Assembly: GCF_020085105.1 (NCBI RefSeq) | Contig: NC_058051.1 | Coordinates: 6,126,501 to 6,190,500 of the forward strand | Reading direction: 5' to 3' | Origin: Siniperca chuatsi | Lineage: Eukaryota; Chordata; Actinopteri; Centrarchiformes; Sinipercidae | Length of the DNA stretch: 64,000 nucleotides | In this document: positions 1 to 13,800 of the stretch, piece by piece | How the letters are laid out: every line of letters starts with the position of its first letter | Position numbering within the stretch: the first letter of the stretch is position 1 | Position numbers and translations under genes: made by a program | The notes under the pieces: model-generated | The model's database searches: none | What the model saw: the letters and a program-made list of their open reading frames with translations, nothing else | What the model was told of the DNA's origin: nothing

Positions 1-1840
1 CAGGATGAATCTCAAATCTGAGATTGCACTCTCATTGTTCATATTACACTATCAATTGTACAGTAGTCCAAATATCTCCTTACAAATTAGCTCTTTTTAG
101 AAAACCTGAAATCAGTTAAAGATTAATGCAATAACCCAATAACAACTAATACAGTTAAGGTCTGGAGAGCAGTACAACATATTAGGGAAGATCCAGGATA
201 ACATCCATTCTTACTCCAATCATTAGCAACCCTGAAATTTTACCAAGCATTAAACATTGGCCCTTAAAAGGTATTTCTTCCCTCAGGGACCTCTTGGAGA
301 ATGGAGTCCTTATGGCCTTTAATCAGACAGTACAAAAATAGGATATATCCAGAAAGAACATCTTTCAGTACTTTCAGATAAGAGATCATATCTTCTTTGT
401 TGATCGATTTTAATGTCTCCAGTATAGAGAAGCAGGTCTTTCGTGCTATTTCGTATTCGGGAGCTGGGATAGAAATGGGAGAGGAAACTGAGTGTTGAGA
501 TTACAGAAGATGTGTAGGAAGATATTTGGAACAATACAAAACAATAGTTATTGAACTAGAGCATTATAACTCAGAATGCTACAAGGAGTGCATTTATCGC
601 CTGATCATCTTTCCAAATTGAATGCCGTAAAACTGTAAAACAAATACTGGTAGCTTAACGCAATGTCTACGGTTCCAAATTACAGAAATACTTGGAACAT
701 GTACTTGGAACATGTCCTGTATAAAATCCAGAACATGTTGAGAACTGAGCTTGAAATCAATCCAGTAGTGTCTCCTCTCCTCGGTCTTCCTAGCAGGCAC
801 ATCACTAAGGTGCATCACAGAAAATAGTTTAATGTCTTGACATTCCGTGCAAGGAAAAATGTATGACTTTAATGGAGCCCCTGTTAGACTCTCACAATCT
901 CTGGTTGCTTTAGGATAAAAATGAAGCATATTCCACTAGACTTTGTGACTGATGCATTCTAAGACTTTTAACAAAATGATTATTGTGAATGCATCTGCCA
1001 ATTTAACTAGGGTTTTTGTATCAAGTATGTATGAGATGCTAAGGCCATCTATGGTAGTTGCTGCTATATTGTATAACTGACTCTGAAAATTATGTAGAAT
1101 ATTTAACAAATGTGCCTGTAGAGAATGGTGGGTTTTTGTTGTCTATGCTGAGCTGAACAGTGTGTAGTTTTTAATTCTGTTTGTTTTTTCTTTTTCTTTT
1201 CTTTTCTTTTGTTTGTTACTGGCTCATTGGCTGCTTTCATGTAGTTTTTTTTTGTATTTTGTTTTTTGTCCTCCTATTGCTTAATGGAAAATTCTACATG
1301 CAGTGAACACATTTTGTGAGAAAAAAAAAGTAGCTCTCCTAAAGGTTATACTGTATAACACTATGCAACGCTATAGACTGTGCTGTTGATTACAAAGCTG
1401 TGTATGCCAAATGTATCTTAGATGCAATGAATTTTGGGGCTTTCCATTCATAGCCATCAACAAAGGTATCATTTCATGTATCATCTACTCACAAGTAAAC
1501 CTCAAGGATATATTTCTGTTCTGGATTGTTAGATTATTGGATTTATACTGGCATCATACATTGACAATTAGATCTAAATTCAAATCGGGTGAACATAATA
1601 ACGCATGCGAATGTATTTTAATCTTCTTCTCCTATACATATATATATCATTGTTGTTTTATGCTTTAGGACAATGGAAACATTATAGCTCCTTTACAGAA
1701 CCAAAGTCTGGCACCCAGAACTGGTGCTTATCATGTGTAAATGAATGTATGTATGAGTGCTACTGAATTTAAGTATTAAATTACAGTAAGTGAGACGCTG
1801 CATCCAAGCTGCCATTTTATCTTGTAAAGAGAGGACTGAC
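1..1840. other. non-coding: 3' part of an ampd1 intron
   Basis: I see no coding exon here on either strand. The next ampd1 exon should encode the segment following the LKK at the end of the 1841 exon, including the SLSTDDP active-site block. No minus-strand frame shows it, so this stretch is intron and the remaining exons lie left of the window. It is AT-rich, with short T- and A-runs near 1180-1330. Confidence 0.7.
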
Positions 1841-4800
1841 CTTCTTGAGGTTGAGGCCGTGAGAGATGTTGTCAGCAGTCATGAAGGCAGCCAGCAGATG
1901 GGTGATGGCACCGGCCTCGCCGCAGTGAGGCCTGAACGTGAATGTGTTCATCCCCCTCTGTCTGCAAAGCAGAAAATAAAGTATTATACTGCGGAAAGTA
2001 TTATACTGTGGAAAGGACACATATTCTTAGAGGAACTTATTGTCCTGTTAACGTCAAATATTTACAGAGAAGATGTCATATAGAAATAAAAGCAAAGTAT
2101 CATGGATATGAACACAAAATGGCAGGAATCTCTCAGAAACATTAAATAATTATATTCCTGCACTACAAGCAAATACTAAAAAAGACAACACTGCTTATAC
2201 AGAGACGAAGCAACTGACCTGCGGAGTTGGTTGAGCACAGCGATGTTGGCATACATGTAGTAGATGTAGTAGGTGTAAGAGGGGTTCTTGATGATGTCCC
2301 ACTCCTCAGGTTTGGGGCTCTTGGTGGAAAACATGTGACCACTGTGCTTGGACTCATCGTCCACGCTGTCGAAACCGGTCACCTACACACCAGGAGGCAA
2401 ATGTTAATTATACAGGGAACAGAGGGCATTCAGGCGACTTCCCCCCCCTGGAGGTTAATCTGGGATCTTCAACTCAAAGTTAGCTTCAACGAGAAAGTTC
2501 GCTGTGAAAAGCATTCCTTTATGTATGACTACATTTCACGTTAACTTCATCTTGTTAACACTTTCACAACTCAGGTAGATGTTTTGTCATTTATCCCATA
2601 ATTAGATCCTTAAGGGACTGTACAAACATTATTAGGGTCAGAAAAGGGTAGGGTGTTTTGCTGATGGGAAGGTAGTCTAACATTTTTGGGAGACCAGTGG
2701 ATAATTTTAAAAACAGAGCTAAAAACACTACATCGAAATTGTGGTTTTCATGTGCGCCATGGAGGTGCATTTTGCCATATGTAAAGGATATGGGGTGGGG
2801 TGAAAATATTGAGGTGCAGAAGCCCTTCTGCACAGACCTGTCAGCTGTTCCTGGTTCACTCATATAGGGGCTGTAATAGCTGTTTATTTAGTAGCTCTTT
2901 ATTCAAAAATAGAGAGCGGCTGTATTTTTACCATTATGTTTGCCAGAAATATATTATTTTTAGATATTTTGGGAGGGTATTGCAGTTTTTGTGAAGGGGA
3001 GGGTCCAAGGAAATCCATCCTTTAACCAAGATAAGATTTGGTATCTTGTTGTGTCTGAGCTGTTATGATCACCCCTGGTACCTATGAATGCTTTTTGTGA
3101 CTGTTTCTGACTCACATGATTGAGGAAGATGCTGAGCTCTTGGTTGGATTGTGGGTCTATGGTGGCCTGGAACACGGGAAGGAAAATGTTCTCCAACATC
3201 TTGCCAAAGTGGGGCACAAAGTTCCTGCCTCTGAAGATGTCGCTAAGATAGAAGAGGGACAAAAGAAATTTATTTAAATATAAATTCTAGCCATCTTTCA
3301 AAACTTTTGAGCCTTTTTTCAAGCGCATGGGGGAGTATTTGACTCTCAAAAAATTGATTATTCTTTAATATCATATACTAGGCAAAGTATAACCTATAAT
3401 TGATCCACAACAGGATAAATAATTCTCTGTCTGACTCACAGCTGGGTCAAACTGCATGGAGAAAGAATCTAGATTGAAAACTTACTAGATCCTGGGTACT
3501 TGAATCATCCATTTGAGGTTTGGGGAGTAGACTCTGTGCCTGACGAACCAGCTGGAGAGCTTGTTCCACTCGTTGGGCTTGCAGCCGTAGATTGACAGAC
3601 GAGGCTCAGCATACTGGTACTTGGCATCCTCCAGGTCACTGGCTACTTCCTGGTTTACACAAAGGTCAAATCAGACTCAGATCACATGAAGTTCGATACA
3701 TAATAGATGATCTATTTGGCAGATCAATAGGCTGCTAAATAGACAACAGAAAGCAGTATAACATCTCCTTCTAGGGTGTTGGCTTACGATCCTGAATGTG
3801 TCAACTGGATGTCAGTTGGGTTATAAAAACATGGATCATTTCATTATCCAAAGTTTTTTTCTATTTTACTAGAACTGTTTTTTGATGTTTCTTATCTATT
3901 CTTTTTATATGGAAAATGACCTTGATGATGGTGGCAAAGTACTCTCCATTGATGTGGTTCTCTGTCTTCAGGTACAGGTCACGCAGCTCACTGGCTCCTA
4001 CAGGGTTGTACTTGGCATTGAACTTATCGAAACGCTGGAAGGTTTGTCTACCCTTCAGAGAAACAACAATGAGACAAGAGATTTAGATCAAGGAAAGTTG
4101 ACTGAGGGGATGGGACAATAGGATTGATTTATTCTAAATGAAAATGTTGCAATATTGGCATTTTTTTGAAAAAAAAATGTTTTCCTATAGATGTTTAAAT
4201 TGTGGCCATTTTTATGTAACATATTTACTGTATTGTCTGCCAGCATGTATACAATCCTATAATTGTAACAAATTATGACAAAAACACTTTGATTTTTAAT
4301 AAAAAACCGTTGACTATTGTTCTCAGCTACTTTTTCATATCTGAAGCTCATCATTAGGTTTTATACAATAAAAAAATCAATACTATGTGCACTTAAATGG
4401 ATACTAACACAGTCAGAGGACTGCAATGAAATGGCAGAAATTTCTCATGTTACCTTTACATGGTAATTCTGTTTGTAGCTATGCACTTATATTACTCTAT
4501 CTATTTACATCTAAGGCCACCGATGTTCCAACAAGTGAGTAACTTACAGCATGCACATCCAGGGAGTCCACAGTGAGGTCATAAGGATGCAGGTTAAGGG
4601 ACTTGAAGAGCTCTTTCATGGTGACCTCTTTCCCTTTAAGGTTGTGCACGACGCGGTCAGCGTCCACACGGTAAGACTTCTTGATGAAGCGCAGCAGGTG
4701 CTTCTGATTCATGCAGGCGGCAGCGTGGATGTGGGTGTCCACCTGTTAAGAGAGATGATGGAGGTAGGTTTAGGGTTTCTGTGTTAATAACTCTCTAATA

Positions 4801-7800
4801 ACTCTGCTTGGTCACAAGAGGGAGCTAAAGACACATCCAAGGTTCATGGCAGCTAGACCTGAGGAAAACGACAAACTGAGTGTGAAATGGAATGTCTATA
4901 ATTCAAATGTATAGAATGTACTATCTCATCATTTATGTACATATGACTATATTTGAAATGAATATGATGAAACATAATTTTATAAAATGTTTGACTCCAC
5001 TTAAAATGTTGATATTCAATGTACTCAAAGGATGTTTTTAACCATTTTTAGACTCTTGAATTACTATTTCCATTTGTTTTCTGAATGAACATAATGTATG
5101 CTTTGTGTTATATATAAAATCAGACAATCATTCTATCTGACTTTACCTACATTTCTGAGAACTACATCCCTTCCATTAAAAATCACTGTAAAGATTTTAA
5201 GATCAGTCAATGGAGGAAGAGTGTGAAAATTCCACTTTATTTTACAGTTTCCCCTCATCTGAAATCCAGTCTTTGTGGGAACTGTATCCATAGTACATGC
5301 ATTTTTGTTATGTCCCTCCAAATTAAAATGGCAAGAGTGCAGTACAGTGGATTTAAAGTGGATTTAGGGTTATTTTTGGGCGACTTTCATGTTTTAAAGC
5401 AAAATTAGAAGCAGTGCCCATGCTAAATTCTGTTCATGGCTACCTTCCTGCAGTTGTAGAAGTCCCTGTGGGGGTTCAATTTCAGCTCCTTCATCTCCTC
5501 CATCTCATTCAACATTTCATGCACATTGAACTTGGACATGAGGAACTTCAGACGGCGGTGACAGTAAGTCTTACTGCAAAACAAAGAGAAGCATATCAAC
5601 ACATGTAGTTGTCATGTGTTAGCACCTGTGAGCTAATAGAGTGTTTGTATCTATAAAACATGTTACTGTTACATCAAAAAAGTAAAATGTTGATTTGAAG
5701 CATCTTGTTATTGTATGTTATTTTGTTGTGGACCTTTCTAGGGCCCCTGTGTGGATCCCCATGACCACACACAACGTTTGATAAATTCAGTCAACCCTGT
5801 GGGTCATCTGGGGGGCGTGTGTTAGATAAGTTCTACTATATAGTACTACAAAAACATGGCGGTGCAACATGGTGACCTTCGTGGAAGGGGACCCACTCCC
5901 TCTGTAGATAAAAACGGCTCATTCTAAGGTAATGAAAACACGATTCTTATTTTCAGGTGATTATACACTAATGAAAACATACTACACTGTAAATATTATA
6001 TTCCATTTCTGCCAATAGCTCCTCCTAAATGTTATATACTGGACCTTTAAGTACCACTAAAACTTTCCAACTGGTTTTCTGTTTTATATTTTTTCATGTA
6101 AATGGTGAGTAACCTATGTAAATACAAGTACAGGGGAAGGCCACTTCCAACACTAAAGTGGCCTCTCCGCTTGCTTGTACGATATAACATCTCTACAGAA
6201 CACCTTACACAAACTCATGAGAAATGTGGAGAGCCTACAGGAAAAATTCTTGGACGTGGAAGGGAAATGAGAAGATCAAATGATCATATATTGTGAACCA
6301 CGCAAATATCCTCAGAAAGGCTAAATAACAACAACATGAGGGTGTGTGTCCATATAGTTTTACTCTGGCAGAAAAGCACTGGCTATCACGGATACGCCTG
6401 GCTCCACCGTCTACTAATCATCCACACCTGCGCCCTGTCACGCTCCTTCTTCCCCATCTCCATACCTGACCACCTATCCTATCTGGCTGTAATTGAATAA
6501 AACAACTATCTGTCTCCCTATCGGTGCCCCCTGCCTGTCTGTCTGTAACACTGGCGGAGTGCAAATTAGGCTACAGTATATCATTTAGTGCCCAAATCAG
6601 AAAAGCCCAAAATGAACGCCTTTAAAAACTAACCAAAGAAATCCTACAACTCGATGGAGTGTTGGCCCATTCACCATTACCTGATCTATTTGAGATTAAC
6701 TTATCCACAAAACATGCTGAAAATCTTATTAATAAATCAAGACATAAGACATATGAATATGGTGAAAAGGCCGGGAGTATTCGGGCTCACCAGCTAGGTC
6801 AAAAGAAAGCAGATCAATCTATAGTTGCAATAAACAACGAGATGGGCAATTAAACTTACAGACCCCTTAGAGATCAGTCAATGTTTCCATACGTTTTATT
6901 CAAAGCTTTATAACTCAGAATCCAGTAATGATGAATCTTTGTTTGATTATTTTTTTAGCAGCCTTAACACTCCCATAATTGACGAGAAAACTGCCACAGA
7001 TTTAGAAAGAAAACCTGAATGAGACAAGCGGTCATATCATTAATTCCTAGGCAAGATTTTTAAAAAACCTAGAATGCAGCTCATTTCTACCCATTTCCTT
7101 ACTGAATGTTGATAGTAAATTGCTTACTAAAATGTTAACCTGCCATTTAGAATAAGTTTTACCCTCTTATCATTTCTGACGATCAGACTGGATTTATTAC
7201 TAAATATCCTTTACAATCCCACTCCACCTGAGCTGCCCTTTATCTCCCCTCCTATTTGCTTTGGCAATCGAACCACTAGCAATTGCTCTACGTGATGACA
7301 TTTCAATTAAAGGTATACAGAGGAAGAATTCTAAACATAAAGTATCCCTCTACGGGGATGATATGCTCTTGTACTTATCTGAACCATTAAGTAGCCTGCC
7401 ACAAACCCTTACCTTACTAGATACATTTGGTAAAATATCGGATTATAAAATAAACATACAAAAAAGTTAGATTAGATAGATTCTGTGAAACAAGATTTTG
7501 AACGTTGGAATTTATTATCCTTATCATTAGGAAGTAGAATTAACACCATTTAAAATGAATGTGCTACCTAGATTTTTATATCTGTTCCAATGTATACCTA
7601 TCTTTTTGACAAAATCCTTCTCTCTGCTTATGGATAAATTGATATCCTCATTCATCTGGAATAAGAAAAATTATTAGTGGGCAGCTAATATACATTCTAT
7701 GTTATATTGGCTTAACTCACAACACATGATAGCAGCCCAAAATAGTTACAGTTAGAGAACTTGTCATGTGGACCTGCCTTTTTACATGCTTTACTTAGCT

Positions 7801-10800
7801 CCAAGTTCCCACCGCCTGAACCTATATCCAGACAGTTGTTAAACACTCCTTGAAGGTTTGGGCACAGTTCAGACGAGCCTTTTTACTTTTTTAATTTATC
7901 AATCAATGCCCCTATAGCAAGACACCCTCTATCATAGATGGATCCTTCAGTACCTGGACCAAGAATGGATTAGTCACATTAAAAGATTTATATGTCGATG
8001 ACAATTTTGCATCATTTGAGCAGCTGAGATTAATATTTATAATCCCTATCTCTCACTTCTTCAAAAACTTGCAACTTTGCAACTTCACCACCCAGCTCAC
8101 TCCTTACCCTAAAAAAACTATTGGCAAAATCTACACTTTACTCAACTCTTACAATTTAAAACCCCTGATACGTTTAAAAAGGGAAGAACTAGATACAGAA
8201 TTTTCTGAGGACATATTGCAATCTACATAGATACACTGATCTTCAATTTGTTTAAAACATAAAGTAATACAGTTTAAGATTGTATATAGATTGCATTGGT
8301 CTAGTGAGATTGGTCAAATTTACACCAAATATCAATCCTAACTGTGATCGCTGTAGAACAACACCAGCCACTGTATCACATATGTTTTGGCTCTGCCCAA
8401 AATTAACAGATTTTTAGCAATCTATATTCACATTATTTTCTGACATGCTAGAAATATCCATAGAACCATAATAGCAATATTCGGCATGGTACCGCGGGAT
8501 CTCAACCAAAGTGGCAAAAACATGATAGCCTTTGCTTCACTTCGCTTTCCTGGCTACGAGACTTATACTGCTTAAATGGAAAGAAAGATTTTGTCCAACT
8601 TTCAATCTATGTATTAAAGATCTTATGCATCATCTAACCCTAGAAAAAAATTGTTATGCTACAAGAGGCTGTGCCGTCAACTTTTACACCATTTGGCAAC
8701 CAGTTCTGGATCAGGTAGAAAAGATGGATGGATGTCATATTGTAAATTTGTAATGGTGCAAAAGGTTAGGGTTACTAGTGGGATGGGATTTTGTTGAAAT
8801 ATATCAATCTGTATTTTAAATTGTATTGAACAAAAAAAAAACCCTGTGAGTCATCTATAACAATGGCAACAAGTCATCAGTTGAAAGTGGTAAATTCCTG
8901 ACATGATTTTAAAAGATCTGGGTGGAACAGAAATTGGATATGGGTGAAATCATGGAGGGACAACAGAGATGACTGGAATATTGCAATTCTAAAATTTAAA
9001 ACAGAGTAATCAACACATTTTACAGGACTCACGTTGGGCCCTGTGCAATGAGAGCAATGAGGAAGTTCATGTCGTCAATGAAGGTGGCGTAGTCGGGGCA
9101 GGGCAGGTCTTTGGGCTGATGTTTGTCAGCAGCTGCAGCATCGTTGTACACATAGATGAGACCATCCTTCATACGAGCAACATATCCCAGATTCTTTGGC
9201 AGGTCCTTGGTATCGAAGGGGTCTTCCCCGTTCTTTGGAGGAGATGTGAAGACTGATGGATACATGTAACATACAAATTAAACATATGGGATACCCAATA
9301 GCATATGAAACATATTGCATAAGTGCATTTAGTTAAACCCCAGGTCCACCACCCTACTGAGCCTGATGTCCTTTTCTCCTCACCTGGCTGCACCTGATCT
9401 TCGGGTTTGAAGGTCTCTCCCTCTATCTCACGCAAGTACTGGGAGGCCGTCCGTGGGAAGCGCTGGTAGGCCAGCCTCATGTACTTTTCCCTGATGATCA
9501 AGGCACGGTACAGACCCTTACAGGACTGCTCAAAGTCATCCATGGTCACCTGAATAGCAGATATAAGATGTGTTACAGATTTTACATTTGCCAGCAAAAA
9601 TACCAACGCAAAGATTGTAGCCTTACAATTACAGGGTTTTCCCTAAGTTTCTGGAGGGCTTAGGTGCTGTGGTTGCAATGGGGGGTGGGGGGGTCTTATG
9701 GTCGAGAGTTTGGGGGTCCTCCCCCAAGAAAATTGTATGTTATTTGACACAAAACTAGTAACTAATTTTAGACTATTATCATTACAATATTTATTTTAAA
9801 AAAACACTGGTTGTAGTTTTTCACATTACACTCTGACATTAGCAAGAAAAAACGTGAAACAAATATGCTCACTGATGAAGTAAGCGTGATGTCCTGAAGC
9901 AATCCTTCACATTTTTGTGAGTGATCACACTGTGTGCCATAAAAAATAATAATCACAAAATAACATTGGTTAAACTAGGCTTATAGTGAAGAGATTTGAA
10001 CTGTGATTTGCGCATCCCCCCAAAGTCAGGGTGAAGCCACTAACCAGCGGTAGGGGTGGGATTAATCATTAGGATTTGATCTTTATCTTATCCATACTCT
10101 TATTGCCCCGGTTCTTTAACAATACTCTTTCCAGTTCTTTTTCAGTGCTAAAGCTAAACTTTTAAATTATCATTTTTTAAAAAGAGTAAATTCAGAACAG
10201 GATTAGAATTGATTTATATTTTAAATATAACTAAATATTGTTTCTAGAGCTAGAACACAGACATAGTCAGTATCAGTCCTCCCTCCTGTCCTGTCCTCCT
10301 CCCTCTGCTGCTGTTGTGATCCACTGCCTGCAGGTACCACTTGTATAGAGATTAGGGGCTGGTTTTGAGGGGGTTTGCCATCCCAGACAGTAGCTAAAGT
10401 TTAGTTTACAAGAATTTGCCAAATTTGAAGTGAGATTTGTGGCAAACTAAGATAAACAGTTAGGCTACATACAGACAGCGTTTGTGACAATTTGCTATTA
10501 GCTTAACAAGCCTGCTGTGGTTGAGTAAAACAATAACTGCAGACAAAGCAGGTAGAAATATCGCTTTTTTTACTTTTTAAAACATTACCCTCACCACTAT
10601 CTTAAGCGTTCTTTTCTGCTCTGCTGTCCGCTGTGTGTGAGTGTGTGTGTGTGTATGTATGTGTGCTTGCGTGCGTGTGTGTAGGAGCTGAGCCCCGCCC
10701 TTGGTCAAATACGCAGAGGAGAGGACAGAAAAGCTAGCCTACGCAACCATAAATTACAGCAAAACGTGGTAGAGAACTCTTAGCATAGTTTTTTTTTTTC

Positions 10801-13800
10801 TTTTCGTTTGGCTGAGGCGCTGTGAAAAAACAGATAGGGAAAACCATTTATATTTGTTTAACAGAAGGCTTGGAGGGCTGATGTTAAAAACATTTTGTGA
10901 AAATATGCTATAAACTGATAAGTCAACAGTTTTCTGTTCAAAATATTGTCCCTATTTTGCTATTATACTGTATGCTGCATTACATAAGAGGTCATTTGCC
11001 CTCTGTGATAGCAATATGTTATATAATCAGCATACCTGAAATGTATCTTAACAAATGGGAGGTTTTGAGTAGGATAAAGTAGAAATACAGTAACAATCAG
11101 CTCCTCCCAAAGTGTTTCTCTACCTGTAAATGTTAAACCCACAGTCATGAAACCTAAACACGGGCCTGCTCTCAGATGAGCTCCATTCATGGGCCTCCGT
11201 TAGTGGGAGGGAGGCTGTGAGACCACTGACCCACAGACGCATATAGTCAGTGAAATTCAATGTCAACACCTCCTGCATCCATGTCAACTTGACCCAAGTC
11301 TAGTTTAGGAACCTTTTCTTGACATGCAGTAATATAGGGGTAGAAAGGCTACTTCAACTACTACATCATACCGTAATTCAGTGAAATCAACTAATATTTT
11401 ATAATTAACCTAATTTAAAAAGTCATGTTTTATTAAATGAGAGTTAAATGATTGATACACACACTCATATCTGTCCATTCAATATAAGGCTTCAACCAGC
11501 AGCCAGTCATCTTAGCTTAGCATGAAGACTGGAAACATGGACAAAGTTGCCTGGCAACTTCACGGTAATGACTAGACTCCAGGAAGTCACTGCGCCCAGA
11601 CAAGGAATAGTCATATATCACCATAAAACCTCAAGTAATTTTTAAACTTTGTTTTTTTGTACAGATTAAACAAATATAACGTGTTAATTTTTAGAGGTGC
11701 TTGTTTGACACCATTGGACAAAGCCAGGCTAGCTGATTCCCCCTGGTTCCAAACTATATGCTAAGCTAAGCTAACTGGCTGCTGGTTGTTGTGGCCTTAC
11801 ATTGAATGGACAGATATGAGAGTGGTATCAATCATTTAACTTTAAATCAAGTCAACTTAAATTTCTTGTTAAGTCTTGTGATTTGAAATGATAATTGAAT
11901 GAATGTTCTCCTGGCTGTTCACTAAACTAACCAAATGAAGTTTCTAAAGAAAATGGTTAGCTTATTAGCAAAGACTCAAGAAAGTCTTTCAAGTTTGAAG
12001 AAAAGTTACATGATGGAAACTTTGCTAATACATGTAAAGTCATGGTTGCTCTCACACGTAATAATGAAAAAACCATACATTTAACAAACTCAAGTTTAGT
12101 TTTCCAACAAAAATGAAGAGAACTTTTTAAGTTGAACTAGCTAAAAATATTTTATGATGATTTTACATCAAAGATTTATCTAAGTCTACAAAGGATGGTG
12201 ATATTTTCTAAGAATATTAAGGAAAATGTTCAAATACTTCAGGATCATCAGTGAATTTGAATGGGATGAAAGGGAAAAGGAACAGTACCCCGGAGGCGTA
12301 GTCTCCAATGATGGCCACCCTCTGGAAGTCAGGCACTTCCAGGTAGATGGGCATGTCCACCTCCACTGCAGGGGCAGCAGTTGTCTGGGCAGTGGCTGAG
12401 GGCATTGACATGGTGCGGCAGCGCTGGTGCCTCTTGCTGTGGATAAGGAGAGTATAACTGCCGTACATATTTCTTTCAATTAATATGTTCTATAATTTCC
12501 ATACATATTATTTCTGTCGTTTTAACATGTTTTTGTTATGTTTGTTTAAATTAATTCATGCATATTGAGTGCTTATGTTAAGTAGGAACTAAAGTACATA
12601 TGCGTTACACACGGACATTTTTGAAAGATGCAACAGGAAAAAATGGACTTTTGGTGAGAAGTTAATATCTCTGCATGTGAATTTAAAGTTGTAAAGAAGT
12701 TGCAAAAAAGAAAAGATGTTTTTCATTTTTGTATTTTGATCGGGGTATTTCAAGAACTCATTTCCTCTTGGTTATATGCAGCCAGCGAGGTATGTAAAGT
12801 ATTTTGTGTTTCCCGAGTGTATATGTATAGAGTTTTTTGCAATATATGTGAATGTGTTTATGTTTTACATTGTCATACTGTAGTTTGATGGTGGATTTCA
12901 TTGACGGTGAACGTGATAGCGGAGAAAAGAAGGAGAAAGGCAATAAATCCATCAGTATCCAGAACCATGGCGTCGTTTATTTCCCGGAGGGAGTGATAGA
13001 GAGGTGAGGTTTAGTCATTGGCTTCACTGTCAAAATTTCTGAAATGTTTGTCGTGAAAGCCAACCAAATTACCCTCAAGAATTAATATCAGCTATAGCTA
13101 TAGTGACATTTTGAACTGTTCTTTCAGGGAACTTACCAGTCCTTAGATGGTCTTAAAAATCTAAATATAATATCTAAGTATGTCTTATTTTCTCACCATG
13201 TAATGACATGATTTTGTTGCGCCACAAACACAAACTGACAATATGTAATCTCCCATCTCACCGTTTCTCAGCATCATCCTCAGTGTGCAGATGGTGGGCC
13301 ATCTCATGGTGGAGGATGGGACAGTCCTCAGCCACATCAAACATTGAGATCTCGTCGCGGATGTTCTCGTCTTTGGTCTCAGACGCAAAGACCTTCTCCG
13401 CGAAGGCCCGCATCTTATCATCGGTCTCTGTCAGGCATCGCAAAGTTATGTTAATAACAGAAAAGCATTCTGCTCCCATCATATCATGCAGCACTAAACT
13501 AAACTGGCTATGGCTATGAGGCAAGCCACAAACAGAACTTCTTGACTGCTAATCTGCACTGCATGAATGCTGCTGAATGATGTACATCCATGATGAATGA
13601 ATGGTGCACATGACATCCTATATTTATGACATAAAAAGGCACATACCTTACCTAACCTGATGTGTACAGACACATGCGTTGTATACATGACCAAAGATTG
13701 ATTCAGTCACTACAAGTCTGCAACTCTGACCTCCAGTTTGGGCTACAAACACAAAGTCCCATGCATATAGAGGAACTACAGCGATGAAGCACTGACACGT

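Noticed and set aside
1-1790. Search for the missing ampd1 C-terminal exons
   Set aside because: No frame carries the expected SLSTDDP or LEYAKNPF segments, so they are outside the window.
6320-6556. Possible solo LTR (AATAAA near 6497, ending ...CTGTAACA followed by CTGGCGGAG)
   Set aside because: No matching second LTR, no clear TG start and no target duplication seen; too weak to call.
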